NCBI GenBank assembly: GCA_902805545.1
Contig: CADCTD010000093.1
Coordinates: 62,001 to 126,000, forward strand
Length of the DNA stretch: 64,000 nt
Direction: 5' to 3'
Origin: an uncultured Craurococcus sp.
GTDB taxonomy: Bacteria > Pseudomonadota > Alphaproteobacteria > Acetobacterales > Acetobacteraceae
Shown here: positions 1 to 7,626 of the stretch, piece after piece
Numbering within the stretch: the stretch's first letter is position 1
Layout of the letters: each line of letters begins with the position of its first letter
Position numbers and translations under genes: made by a program
Notes under the pieces: generated by a model
The model's input: only the letters and a program-made list of their open reading frames with translations
What the model was told of the DNA's origin: nothing
Database searches by the model: none

Positions 1-961
1 AGAGCAGCCGCTCGAAATTGGAGCTCACCTGGATGTCCATGCTGGGCGACAGGCTCGGCTCCACCGCGCGGATGGACATGTCGTTCGAGGCCAGGAAGCG
101 GGCCAGGATGTTGTTGCGGTTGGCGCCGATGATCAGCCGCTCCACCGGCAGCCCCATCCGCCGCACCGCCCAGGCCGCGAGCACATTGCCGAAATTCCCC
201 GTCGGCACCGAGAAGGCGACGGGCCGATCCGGCGCCCCGAGCGCCAGCGCCGCATGGGCGTAATAGGGGATCTGCGCCGCGACCCGCGCCCAGTTGATCG
301 AATTGACCGCCGCCAGCCGCATCTCCTGGCGGAAGGGCGCGTCGTTGAACATCGCCTTCACCAGGTCCTGGCAGTCGTCGAAGCTGCCCCGGACGGCGAG
401 GTTGGCGACGTTCGGCGACAGCACCGTCGTCATCTGCCGTCGCTGCACCTCCGAGGTCCGCCCCTCCGGGTGCAGCATGACGAGGTCGATGGCATGGCGA
501 TCCCGGCAGGCCTCGATCGCCGCCGAGCCGGTATCGCCCGAGGTGGCGCCGACGATGGTGATCCGCTCCCCCCGCCGCGCCAGCGCATGGTCGAAGAGCC
601 GCCCGAGCAGCTGCATCGCCATGTCCTTGAAGGCGAGCGTCGGCCCATGGAACAGCTCCAGCGCGAAGCTGCGCGCATCGAGCTGGACCAGCGGCGCGAT
701 GGCCGGGTGGCCGAAGCCGGCATAGGCCTCCCCGGTCATCCCCCGCAGCGTCTCGAAGGAGAGCGACTCCCCGGCGAAAGGGTGGATCAGCCGCGCCGCC
801 AGCTCGGCATAGGGCAGGCCACGCAGTCCCCGCCACTCGGCGGCCGAGAGGCTCGGCCAGGATTCGGGCAGGAACAGCCCGCCATCCTCGGCGAGGCCCG
901 CCAGCAGGACGCCTTCGAAATTGCGGGGCGCGGCCTTGCCGCGGGTGCTGAGATATCGCAT
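1..961 (-). CDS. thrC: Threonine synthase (partial, C-terminus beyond window)
   Basis: PLP-dependent enzyme converting O-phospho-L-homoserine to threonine, the last step of threonine synthesis in the cytoplasm. About 320 residues are visible. The N-terminus starts MRYLSTRG, typical of the family. The PLP-lysine motif HGPTLAFKDMAMQ, the phosphate-binding loop GATSGDTGSAA and the segment VPTGNFGN are all present. The family is usually about 460-480 residues, so roughly the last third lies beyond base 1. The ATG at 961 has no clear Shine-Dalgarno; TAGATT sits 8 nt upstream (970-975) and could be a -10 box. Identification is firm. Confidence 0.95.
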   Translation of the reverse strand, partial: MRYLSTRGKAAPRNFEGVLLAGLAEDGGLFLPESWPSLSAAEWRGLRGLPYAELAARLIHPFAGESLSFETLRGMTGEAYAGFGHPAIAPLVQLDARSFALELFHGPTLAFKDMAMQLLGRLFDHALARRGERITIVGATSGDTGSAAIEACRDRHAIDLVMLHPEGRTSEVQRRQMTTVLSPNVANLAVRGSFDDCQDLVKAMFNDAPFRQEMRLAAVNSINWARVAAQIPYYAHAALALGAPDRPVAFSVPTGNFGNVLAAWAVRRMGLPVERLIIGANRNNILARFLASNDMSIRAVEPSLSPSMDIQVSSNFERLL

Positions 962-1274
962 CGCGGCCCAATCTAGCCCTTCCCGGCCTCCGGCGGGAGG
1001 GGCGGGCCGAAGACGAGGTCGCGCCAGGCGAGGAATATCGCTTCCGGATCGATCCTCGCCTCGGTGGTGAAGAGACCGTTCCACGGCGTCGCCAGCGCCA
1101 CCGGCCCGGAGTTGTGGGAAGTGCGGCCGCTGGATGCGAAGGGCTGCCAGCGCGTGGTGGCGGATGTCGCCGCCGCCTGCGGGCCTGTGGTGAAGGCGGC
1201 GGAGCTCACGCCCGGGTAGTCGTTGATCGTAGTGCGTCACCTAACTACATCCTCGCCGTACCGGAGCATCCGCC
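962..1274. other. Gap with two truncated coding-like fragments head to head
   Basis: No intact gene is seen. On the minus strand, about 1103 down to a stop at 973 reads as a coding-like C-terminus (ATPWNGLFTTEARIDPE, then WRDLVFGPPLPP) with G/C at almost every third codon position. On the plus strand, about 1104 to a stop at 1218 reads LWEVRPLDAKGCQRVVAD to a TAG, again with strong G/C third positions. Neither has a credible start, and they abut near 1103. This looks like a rearrangement scar joining the 3' ends of two genes. I do not recognise either product. Confidence 0.3.
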
Positions 1275-1523
1275 ATGGGCGTCCCCGTCTCGATCCGCCT
1301 CGACGAGGCCGTCCAGTCCGCCCTGGAATCGGTCGCCCGCGAGCGCGGCATCGGCCTCTCGACCTATCTCCGCGACCTCGCTACCGCCGAGGCCCGGCGC
1401 GTGCGGAACGAGCGCATCCGGGCGGAGACGCAGCGGGTCGCGGCCTATATCGCCAGCTCGGCCGAGGCTCAGGCCTTCTGCGAGGCCTGCAGCGCTCCCG
1501 CCACCATCCCCGACGGCCTGTGA
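1275..1523 (+). CDS. Ribbon-helix-helix-type antitoxin
   Basis: 82-residue protein beginning MGVPVSIRLDEAVQSAL, a beta-strand/helix pattern typical of RHH (CopG/Arc-like) DNA-binding antitoxins, followed by an acidic and Ala-rich tail likely to wrap the toxin. It lies directly before a MazF/PemK-like toxin gene that starts at 1520 with a GTGA overlap, so the two are translationally coupled. By family analogy the antitoxin neutralises the toxin and represses the pair. Assignment rests on fold pattern and context; the exact subfamily is not clear. Confidence 0.75.
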   Translation: MGVPVSIRLDEAVQSALESVARERGIGLSTYLRDLATAEARRVRNERIRAETQRVAAYIASSAEAQAFCEACSAPATIPDGL

Positions 1524-1861
1524 CGCTCCGCCTGCGGGCCGGCCAGATCGTCCTCGCCGATTGGCGCGACGGCCTGCCGAAGGGACCCAACAAGCCTCGC
1601 CCCGCCGTGGTCGTCGAGGACGAGACGCTTTTCCCCACCTATCCGACCGCCATCCTCGTCCCGCTGACCGAGGACGCGGAATTCGCCCCGTCCGGCCTCG
1701 CCGTGCCGATCGCGCCGACGTCGGACAATGGCTGCGCCAAGCCCTGCTTCGCCTTGCCGCATCATGTGACCGCGACGTCGAAGGCGCATCCGCGCCTGAC
1801 CGAGTCCCGGATCACCGCCGGTCAGATCGCCGAGATCCGCGAGCGCATCGGCCTCGCATGA
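1520..1861 (+). CDS. MazF/PemK-family mRNA interferase toxin
   Basis: 113 residues from a GTG at 1520 that overlaps the antitoxin stop. The opening RAGQIVLADWRDGLPKGPNKPRPAVVV is the family's first beta-barrel segment (G-x-I-V...W...K-x-R-P-x-V-V), and ILVPLTED continues the core. This family cleaves mRNA or tRNA at short sequences and is inhibited by its cognate antitoxin. The spacer PNKPRPAVVVEDETLFP fits the PemK/YdcE subgroup. The stop overlaps the ATG of the next gene (ATGA at 1858), so the methyltransferase may be co-translated. Target sequence cannot be read from the DNA. Confidence 0.8.
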   Translation: MTLRLRAGQIVLADWRDGLPKGPNKPRPAVVVEDETLFPTYPTAILVPLTEDAEFAPSGLAVPIAPTSDNGCAKPCFALPHHVTATSKAHPRLTESRITAGQIAEIRERIGLA

Positions 1862-2448
1862 CCGACCCCCGCCGCCACGCCCCGGCGACGCTCCGCAACC
1901 GCGAGCCCCTCCTCGCCACCCTCCGCCGCCACCTGCCCGCCGCCGGCCTGGTGCTGGAGATCGCCAGCGGCACCGGCGAGCACGCCGCCTTCCTCGCCGC
2001 CGCCCTGCCGGGGCTCGCCTTCCGGCCCACCGAACGCGACCCCGACGCCCTGCCCGGCATCGATGCCTGGGCCGCTGGCCTGCCCAATATCCGCCCCGCC
2101 ATCCTGCTCGACGCGACGGAGCCCGGCTGGCCCGCCGCCGATGCCGTGCTCTGCGTCAACATGATCCACATCGCCCCATGGGCGGCGACGCTCGGCCTGG
2201 TGCGTGGTGCGGCGGCCAGCCTCGCCCCCGGCGGCCCGCTGATCCTCTACGGCCCCTTCCGCCGGGGCGGCGCCCATACCGCGCCTGGCAACGCCGCCTT
2301 CGACGCCGACCTCCGCGCCCGCGATCCGGCCTTCGGCCTCCGCGACCTCGAGGCGGTCGCGGAAGCAGCGGCGGCGGAAGGCTTCGCCGCACCCATTGTC
2401 GAGCCCATGCCGGCGAACAACCTCACCCTGGTCTTTCACCGGAGCTGA
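1858..2448 (+). CDS. DUF938 class I SAM-dependent methyltransferase
   Basis: 196 residues. Motif I of the Rossmann methyltransferase fold is LEIASGTGEHAAFLA, followed by FRPTERDPD at the end of strand 2 and the DUF938 signature CVNMIHIAPW. The near C-terminal NNLTLVFHR is also typical. Length agrees with the family (about 200 residues). Substrate is unknown for the family. It overlaps the toxin gene by 4 bases (ATGA) and is followed 3 bp later by the sirtuin gene, so these form one transcript. Confidence 0.85.
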   Translation: MTDPRRHAPATLRNREPLLATLRRHLPAAGLVLEIASGTGEHAAFLAAALPGLAFRPTERDPDALPGIDAWAAGLPNIRPAILLDATEPGWPAADAVLCVNMIHIAPWAATLGLVRGAAASLAPGGPLILYGPFRRGGAHTAPGNAAFDADLRARDPAFGLRDLEAVAEAAAAEGFAAPIVEPMPANNLTLVFHRS

Positions 2449-2451
2449 GCC

Positions 2452-3204
2452 ATGGACGACCGCGACATCGCCGACCTCCGCCGCATGATCGAGGCCGCGC
2501 GCCGCATCGTGGTCTTCACTGGCGCCGGCATCAGCACCGAATCCGGCATCCCCGACTTCCGCAGCCCCGGCGGGGTGTGGGAGCAGATGAAGCCGATCAT
2601 GTTCCAGGACTTCCTCGCCTCCGCCGAGGCCCGGCGCGAGAGCTGGCGCCGCCGCTTCGCCGCCGATGCCCGCCTCCGCGCCGCCGAGCCCAACCGCGGC
2701 CACCGCGCCGTTGCCCGGCTGGTGCGCGAGGGCAAGGTCGCGGAGGTCATCACCCAGAACATCGACGGCCTGCACCAGGCCTCCGGCGTGCCGGAGGCGC
2801 AGGTGATCGAGCTGCACGGCAACACCACCTACGGCGCCTGCCTCGACTGCGCCGCCCGCTACTCGATCGAGGAACTGCGCGAGGAGTTCGAGCGCAGCGG
2901 CGAGATCCCTGGCTGCCGCCGCTGCGGCGGCCTCATCAAGACTGCGACCATCAGCTTCGGCCAGTCCATGCCGGAAGGCCCGATGCGCCGCGCGCAGGAG
3001 GCGGTGCTCGCCGCCGATCTCTGCCTCGTCCTCGGCTCCTCGCTGGTGGTCTACCCCGCCGCCGGCTTCCCCGAATTGGCGAAGCGCATCGGCGCGCAGC
3101 TCGCCATCGTCAACAACCAGGAGACCGGCCTGGACGACATCGCCGATCTCGTCATCCATCGCGGCATCGGCGAGGTGCTCGGCGGCGCGGTCGGGGTGAA
3201 CTGA
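2452..3204 (+). CDS. cobB: NAD-dependent protein deacylase, sirtuin family
   Basis: 250-residue Sir2 enzyme that removes acyl groups from lysines, consuming NAD+. Visible elements: the NAD loop GAGISTESGIPDFRSP (24-39), TQNIDGLHQ (101-109), catalytic His122 in ELHGN, and four zinc cysteines at 130, 133, 155 and 158 (CLDC...CRRC). The serine-rich LGSSLVVYPAAG loop and IVNNQ near the end bind NAD. I do not see the A-x14-Y-x2-R desuccinylase signature clearly placed, so acyl specificity is open. It converges on the FMN reductase with only 12 bp between stops. Confidence 0.93.
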   Translation: MDDRDIADLRRMIEAARRIVVFTGAGISTESGIPDFRSPGGVWEQMKPIMFQDFLASAEARRESWRRRFAADARLRAAEPNRGHRAVARLVREGKVAEVITQNIDGLHQASGVPEAQVIELHGNTTYGACLDCAARYSIEELREEFERSGEIPGCRRCGGLIKTATISFGQSMPEGPMRRAQEAVLAADLCLVLGSSLVVYPAAGFPELAKRIGAQLAIVNNQETGLDDIADLVIHRGIGEVLGGAVGVN

Positions 3205-3216
3205 CCCGGGGCGCGC

Positions 3217-3807
3217 TCAGTAGGGCGGCGCCTGCCGCTCCCGCTGCGCCCGCGCCGCATCGACCCACCATTCCAGATCGGCCGCGAAGCGGGGGAAGGC
3301 CCGTTCCAGCGTCGCCCCGCCATCGCCCGTGGGCTTGCCCGCCTCGTCCAGCGCGGCGGTGATCGGCCCCGCCATCAGCGTGCTGGAGATGACGACCATC
3401 CCCATCTCCGACAACGTCCCATGCCAGACGAGGTTGGCCCGCGCCCCGCCGAGCCGCCCGGCGGAATAGCTGGCGATCGCCGCCGGCCGCCAGAACCACT
3501 CCTCGAGAAAATGGTCGGTGAGGTTCTTCAGCCCCGGCTGCACGCCCCAGTTATACTCGCCGGTGACGAAGACGAAGCCATCCGCCCGGCGCAGCTTGCC
3601 GGCGAGCACCTCCATCGCCTCGGGCGCCCGGCCCTTCGGGTATTCCTTGTACATCCGGTCGAGCATCGGCAGGCCGACCGCCTGCGCGTCGATCAGCTCC
3701 GCCTCGGCCCCGCGCGCGGCGAAACCCTCGGTCACGTACCGCGCCAGCCTGATGCCGGTCCGGTCCGAGCGGTAGGAGCCGTAGAAGACCAGGATCGACC
3801 GTGCCAT
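3217..3807 (-). CDS. NADPH-dependent FMN reductase family protein
   Basis: 196 residues of flavodoxin-like fold. The N-terminal strand and phosphate loop read ILVFYGSYRSDRTG, and VFVTGEYNWGVQPGLKNLTDHF is the usual flavin-contacting segment (P-E-Y-N in most relatives, here G-E-Y-N). Members reduce FMN or quinones with NADPH. It lies 19 bp downstream of the DadA-like gene on the same strand, so the two probably share a transcript, which would pair a flavin-supplying or electron-transfer protein with a flavoenzyme (inference). Confidence 0.85.
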   Translation of the reverse strand: MARSILVFYGSYRSDRTGIRLARYVTEGFAARGAEAELIDAQAVGLPMLDRMYKEYPKGRAPEAMEVLAGKLRRADGFVFVTGEYNWGVQPGLKNLTDHFLEEWFWRPAAIASYSAGRLGGARANLVWHGTLSEMGMVVISSTLMAGPITAALDEAGKPTGDGGATLERAFPRFAADLEWWVDAARAQRERQAPPY

Positions 3808-3825
3808 CGACTTATCTCCCTTACG

Positions 3826-5088
3826 TCAGGCCGCCATCCCGCGCCGCAGGAACCGCTCCGGCCGATAGGCCTCCGGGCTGACGAAGGGCTGCTCGCCCGT
3901 CATCATCTCGGCCAGCATCCGCCCCGTCGTCGGCCCGAGCGTCAGTCCCTGATGCGCATGGCCGAAGGCGCACCACGCCCCCGCCTGCCCCGGCAGCCGG
4001 CCGATCACCGGCAGCATGTCCGGCGTGCAGGGCCGGATGCCCATCCAGGGCACGCCCTCCACACGCTCGCCGAGCGGCAGCAGGCGGCGCGCCACCGGCT
4101 CCGCCCGCTCCAGTTGAACCGGCGTCGCCGGTGCGCCTGCCCTGGCGAACTCCGCCCCCGTCGTCAGCCGCACCCCGGCGCGCATCGGCGCCAGCAGGAA
4201 GCCGCTCTCGGTATCCAGCACCGGCCGGTGCAGCACCGCGTTCCCGCGGAGCCCGTAATGCATGTGGTAGCCGCGCTTGCCGAAGAGCGGCGGCGCATAG
4301 CCGAGCGGCCGCGTCACCTCGCCGGCCGCAGCACCAAGGGCGATGACGACCTCCGCCGCCTCCACCTCGCCCTCCGCCGTCCGCACCGCCCAGCCGGCCC
4401 CCACGCGCCGCAGCGTCGCCGCATCGCCGATGCGGAAGGCGCCGCCCTCCTGCTGGAAGAAGCCGGCATAGGCCAAGGTCAGCGCATGCGGATCGCTGAC
4501 CGAGAGCGGATCCGTCCAATGGATCGCTCCCGCCCGCGTGGCCAGCAGGTGCGGCTCCGCCTCCGCCAGCGCCGCCCCGTCGAGCGCCACATAGTTGACG
4601 TCATGCTCCCGCCGCGCCTGCTCGGCCTGGGCGACCGCCGCCTCCAGCATCGGCGCGGAGCTGTAGAGCCGCATCCAGCCGATCGGCCGCAGCAGCGCCA
4701 TCGCCTCCGTGCCGCGCGCCAGCGCCAGGTGCTCGTCGAGGCAGGTGCGGATCAGCGCCGCATGGCCCTCGACCGCCGCCGCGTAGCGCGCCGGCTCCGA
4801 ATGCCACCAGTAGCGCAGCAGCGGCGCCATGAATCCGGGCATGGCAAGCGGGTGATAGCGGACATCGATGGAGCGGTTCCAAGCCACCCGCCCGATCTCC
4901 CTCGCCTCGCGCGGGAAGGGATGCGGGAAGACCGCCTCGCGCTGGATCAGCCCGCCATTGCCGAAGGAGGCGCCTTCGCCCGGGCCCCGCCGGTCCACCA
5001 GCACCACGTCGTAGCCGCGCCGCCGCAGATGCAGCGCGACGGAGACGCCGACCATCCCGGCGCCGAGCACGATGGCTGATCGAGGCAT
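3826..5088 (-). CDS. D-amino acid dehydrogenase/FAD-dependent oxidoreductase (DadA-like)
   Basis: 420 residues from the ATG at 5088 (an in-frame ATG at 5109 adds seven residues). The FAD Rossmann motif is VLGAGMVGVSVALHLRRRGYDVVLVDR; ASFGNGGLI is the DadA-type continuation. Near the C-terminus GIRPCTPDMLPVIGR and GHAHQGLTLGPTTGRM are typical of D-amino acid dehydrogenases and related DAO enzymes. The likely reaction is oxidative deamination of a D-amino acid or similar amine at the membrane face. Substrate is not certain: several DAO-fold enzymes share these motifs. Confidence 0.85.
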   Translation of the reverse strand: MPRSAIVLGAGMVGVSVALHLRRRGYDVVLVDRRGPGEGASFGNGGLIQREAVFPHPFPREAREIGRVAWNRSIDVRYHPLAMPGFMAPLLRYWWHSEPARYAAAVEGHAALIRTCLDEHLALARGTEAMALLRPIGWMRLYSSAPMLEAAVAQAEQARREHDVNYVALDGAALAEAEPHLLATRAGAIHWTDPLSVSDPHALTLAYAGFFQQEGGAFRIGDAATLRRVGAGWAVRTAEGEVEAAEVVIALGAAAGEVTRPLGYAPPLFGKRGYHMHYGLRGNAVLHRPVLDTESGFLLAPMRAGVRLTTGAEFARAGAPATPVQLERAEPVARRLLPLGERVEGVPWMGIRPCTPDMLPVIGRLPGQAGAWCAFGHAHQGLTLGPTTGRMLAEMMTGEQPFVSPEAYRPERFLRRGMAA

Positions 5089-5205
5089 CCTGTCCTTCCA
5101 TCCGGCCAAGCAACGGCGCCGAGGCTACATCGACCGGCCGGGGCTGTCGCCCCCTGCCGACCCGCTGCTAAGCTTCGCCCGACGAGACCGGCAGGGGAGC
5201 GACAG

Positions 5206-7557
5206 ATGGCAGCGGATGGCATGGAGGCCGGGTTCGGCCGCTTCGGCAGCGGCCAGAAGGTGCGGCGCATCGAGGATGCGGCGCTGCTCTCCGGCACCGG
5301 CCGCTTCACCGATGATTTCTCGCTCCCCGGCCAGGCGCATCTCGTCTTCCTCCGCTCACCCCATGCCCATGCCCGCATCACCGGCATCGACACCGCCGCG
5401 GCGCTGGCGATGCCGGGCGTGCTCGCCGTCATCACCGGCCCCGAGCTGGAAGCCGCCGGGGTGAAGCCGCTCGGCGTCGCGCTGCCTTTCAAGCGGCCGG
5501 ACGGCTCGCCACTCGCCGCCCCGCCACGGACGATTCTGGCGACGGATACGGTCCGCTTCGCCGGCGAGGCCGTCGCCGCCATCATCGCCGAAAGCCCCGG
5601 CCAGGCCCGCGACGCCGCCGAGGCCATCGAGGTTGAATATGAGGAACTCCCCGTCGTCATCGGCCTCGCCCGCGCCAGCGCGCCGGACGCGCCGCTCGTC
5701 TGGCCGGCGGCGACCGGCAATGTCGTCGCCGAGACGCATTACGGCGATGCCGCCGCGGCCGAGGCCGCCTTCGCCCGCGCCGCGCACACCGTCTCGCTCG
5801 ACCTCGTCAACCAGCGCCTCGCCCCGGCCTCCTTGGAGCCGCGCATGGCGCTCGCCGACTGGGACGCGGCGAGCGGCCGCATCACCCTCCGCCTCAGCAG
5901 CCAGATGCCCTCCAGCGCCCGCGACACGCTGGCGAAGGAGATCCTCGGCATCCCGCCCGAGCAGGTGCGCGTCCTGGTCGGCGATGTCGGCGGCGGCTTC
6001 GGCATGAAGACCGGCCTCTACCCGGAGGACGGCGTCGTCGCCTTCGCCGCCCGCAAGCTCGGCCGCCCAGTGAAATGGGCGGCGACAAGGCTCGAGGATT
6101 TCCTCTCGGCGACCCATGGCCGCGACACCGAGAGCCGCGCCGAGCTCGCCCTCGATGCGGATGGCAAGGTCCTCGCCCTCCGCGTGAAGACGCTGGCCGA
6201 TATGGGCGCCTACCAGCGCGCCGCCGGCGTCGCCATCCAGCTCATGATCGGCCCCTGGGTCTCGACGAGCATCTACGACATCAGGACGATCGACCTGCGC
6301 TTCACCGCGCTGCTGACCAATACCCCGCCGACCGCGCCCTATCGCGGCGCCGGAAGGCCGGAGGCGATCTACCTGATCGAGCGGCTGATGGACGCCGCCG
6401 CGCGCAGGATGGGGATCGACCCGGCCGAGCTCCGCCGCCGCAACATGATCGGCCCGGAGCAGATGCCCTACACCAATGCCATGGGCCAGACCTATGACAG
6501 CGGCAGCTTCGCCCGCATCCTCGACGAGGGGCTGAAGGCCGCGGACTGGACCGGCTTCGCTGGCCGCTTCGACGCCTCCGGGGCGAGAGGCAGGCTGCGC
6601 GGGCGTGGCATCGCCACCTTCCTCGAATGGACCGGCGGCAACGTCTTCGAGGAGCGCGTGACGGTCGCGGTCAAGGGCCCAAATGGGGATAAGGGGGGTG
6701 AGATCGAGGTCTATGCGACGACCCAGGCCATGGGCCAGGGCATCGCCACCAGCTACGCCCAGCTCGCCGTCGACGTCTTCGGCGTCCCCATCGAGCAGAT
6801 CAAGGTGGTGCTCGGCGATTCCGACCGCGGCAGCGGCTTCGGCAGTGCCGGCTCCCGCTCGCTCTTCACGGCCGGCTCGGCGATCAAGGTCGCCTCCGAC
6901 AAGGCGGTCGACACGGCGAAGGACCTCGCCGCCGAGGCGCTGGAGGCCGCCGCTGCCGACCTCGAATACCGCGACGCCGTCATCAGCGTCGCCGGCACCG
7001 ACCGCCGCATCGGCCTCTTCGACCTCGCCGCGCGGCAGCCGGAGGGCCGCATCCTCGTCGATATCAGCCATTCCGTCTCCGGTCCCACCTGGCCGAATGG
7101 CTGCCACATCTGCGAGGTGGAGCTCGACCCCGACACCGGCGAGGTCGAGGTCCTCTCCTACGTCTCGGCCAACGATGCCGGCCGCGTCGTCAACCCGCTG
7201 ATCGTCGAGGGCCAGATCGTCGGCGGCGCGCTGCAGGGCATCGGCCAGGCGCTGGCCGAGCAGGTCGCCTACGACCCGGAGAGCGGCCAGCCGCTCTCGG
7301 CGAGCTTCATGGACTATGCCATGCCCCGCGCCGACCTCGCCCATGGCTATGTGACGCAGCTCGACCAGTCCATCCCCTGCCGCACCAACCCGCTCGGGGT
7401 GAAGGGCGTCGGCGAGCTCGGCACCATCGGCGCTACGCCCGCCGTGGTCAGTGCCGTCGCCGATGCGCTGGCCCGCGCCGGCCATGCCGCGGCGGCCGAC
7501 CGGCTGCAGATGCCGCTGACGCCGCCCCGGGTCTGGGCGGCGCTGAAAGCCGGGTAG
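5206..7557 (+). CDS. Xanthine dehydrogenase-family molybdopterin-binding large subunit
   Basis: 783 residues. The N-terminal RIEDAALLSGTGRFTDD, the second Mo-cofactor block VGDVGGGFGMKTG, the active-site loop PYRGAGRPEA and the late GVGELGTIGATPA are typical of molybdenum hydroxylase large subunits. AYRGAGR marks the non-CO-dehydrogenase type (true CoxL has AYxCSFR), so substrates may be aldehydes or N-heterocycles. Start ATG 5206 has AGGGGAG at 5193-5199; an ATG at 5221 is an alternative. Oddly, the FAD (medium) and 2Fe-2S (small) subunit genes are not next to it or anywhere in the window. Confidence 0.93.
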   Translation: MAADGMEAGFGRFGSGQKVRRIEDAALLSGTGRFTDDFSLPGQAHLVFLRSPHAHARITGIDTAAALAMPGVLAVITGPELEAAGVKPLGVALPFKRPDGSPLAAPPRTILATDTVRFAGEAVAAIIAESPGQARDAAEAIEVEYEELPVVIGLARASAPDAPLVWPAATGNVVAETHYGDAAAAEAAFARAAHTVSLDLVNQRLAPASLEPRMALADWDAASGRITLRLSSQMPSSARDTLAKEILGIPPEQVRVLVGDVGGGFGMKTGLYPEDGVVAFAARKLGRPVKWAATRLEDFLSATHGRDTESRAELALDADGKVLALRVKTLADMGAYQRAAGVAIQLMIGPWVSTSIYDIRTIDLRFTALLTNTPPTAPYRGAGRPEAIYLIERLMDAAARRMGIDPAELRRRNMIGPEQMPYTNAMGQTYDSGSFARILDEGLKAADWTGFAGRFDASGARGRLRGRGIATFLEWTGGNVFEERVTVAVKGPNGDKGGEIEVYATTQAMGQGIATSYAQLAVDVFGVPIEQIKVVLGDSDRGSGFGSAGSRSLFTAGSAIKVASDKAVDTAKDLAAEALEAAAADLEYRDAVISVAGTDRRIGLFDLAARQPEGRILVDISHSVSGPTWPNGCHICEVELDPDTGEVEVLSYVSANDAGRVVNPLIVEGQIVGGALQGIGQALAEQVAYDPESGQPLSASFMDYAMPRADLAHGYVTQLDQSIPCRTNPLGVKGVGELGTIGATPAVVSAVADALARAGHAAAADRLQMPLTPPRVWAALKAG

Positions 7558-7614
7558 GGGAGGGGGCGCCTTCCGGACGGGGAGTTTGATGCTTCGCCCC
7601 GCGCCCGCTTGGTC

Positions 7615-7620
7615 TAGGGT
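7615..7620 (+). promoter_or_regulatory. Putative -10 box of a leaderless pmbA mRNA
   Basis: TAGGGT lies 6 nt before the pmbA ATG and no Shine-Dalgarno is present. The same TAnnnT box at 6-9 nt precedes several other starts in the window (see findings). No convincing -35 was found, so this is inference from position. Confidence 0.35.
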
Positions 7621-7626
7621 GCCGGC

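Noticed and set aside
1084-1218. RelE/HigB-type toxin remnant upstream of the TA pair
   Set aside because: ELWEVRP recalls Gp49-like toxins, but the rest does not follow that fold; left as an unknown fragment.
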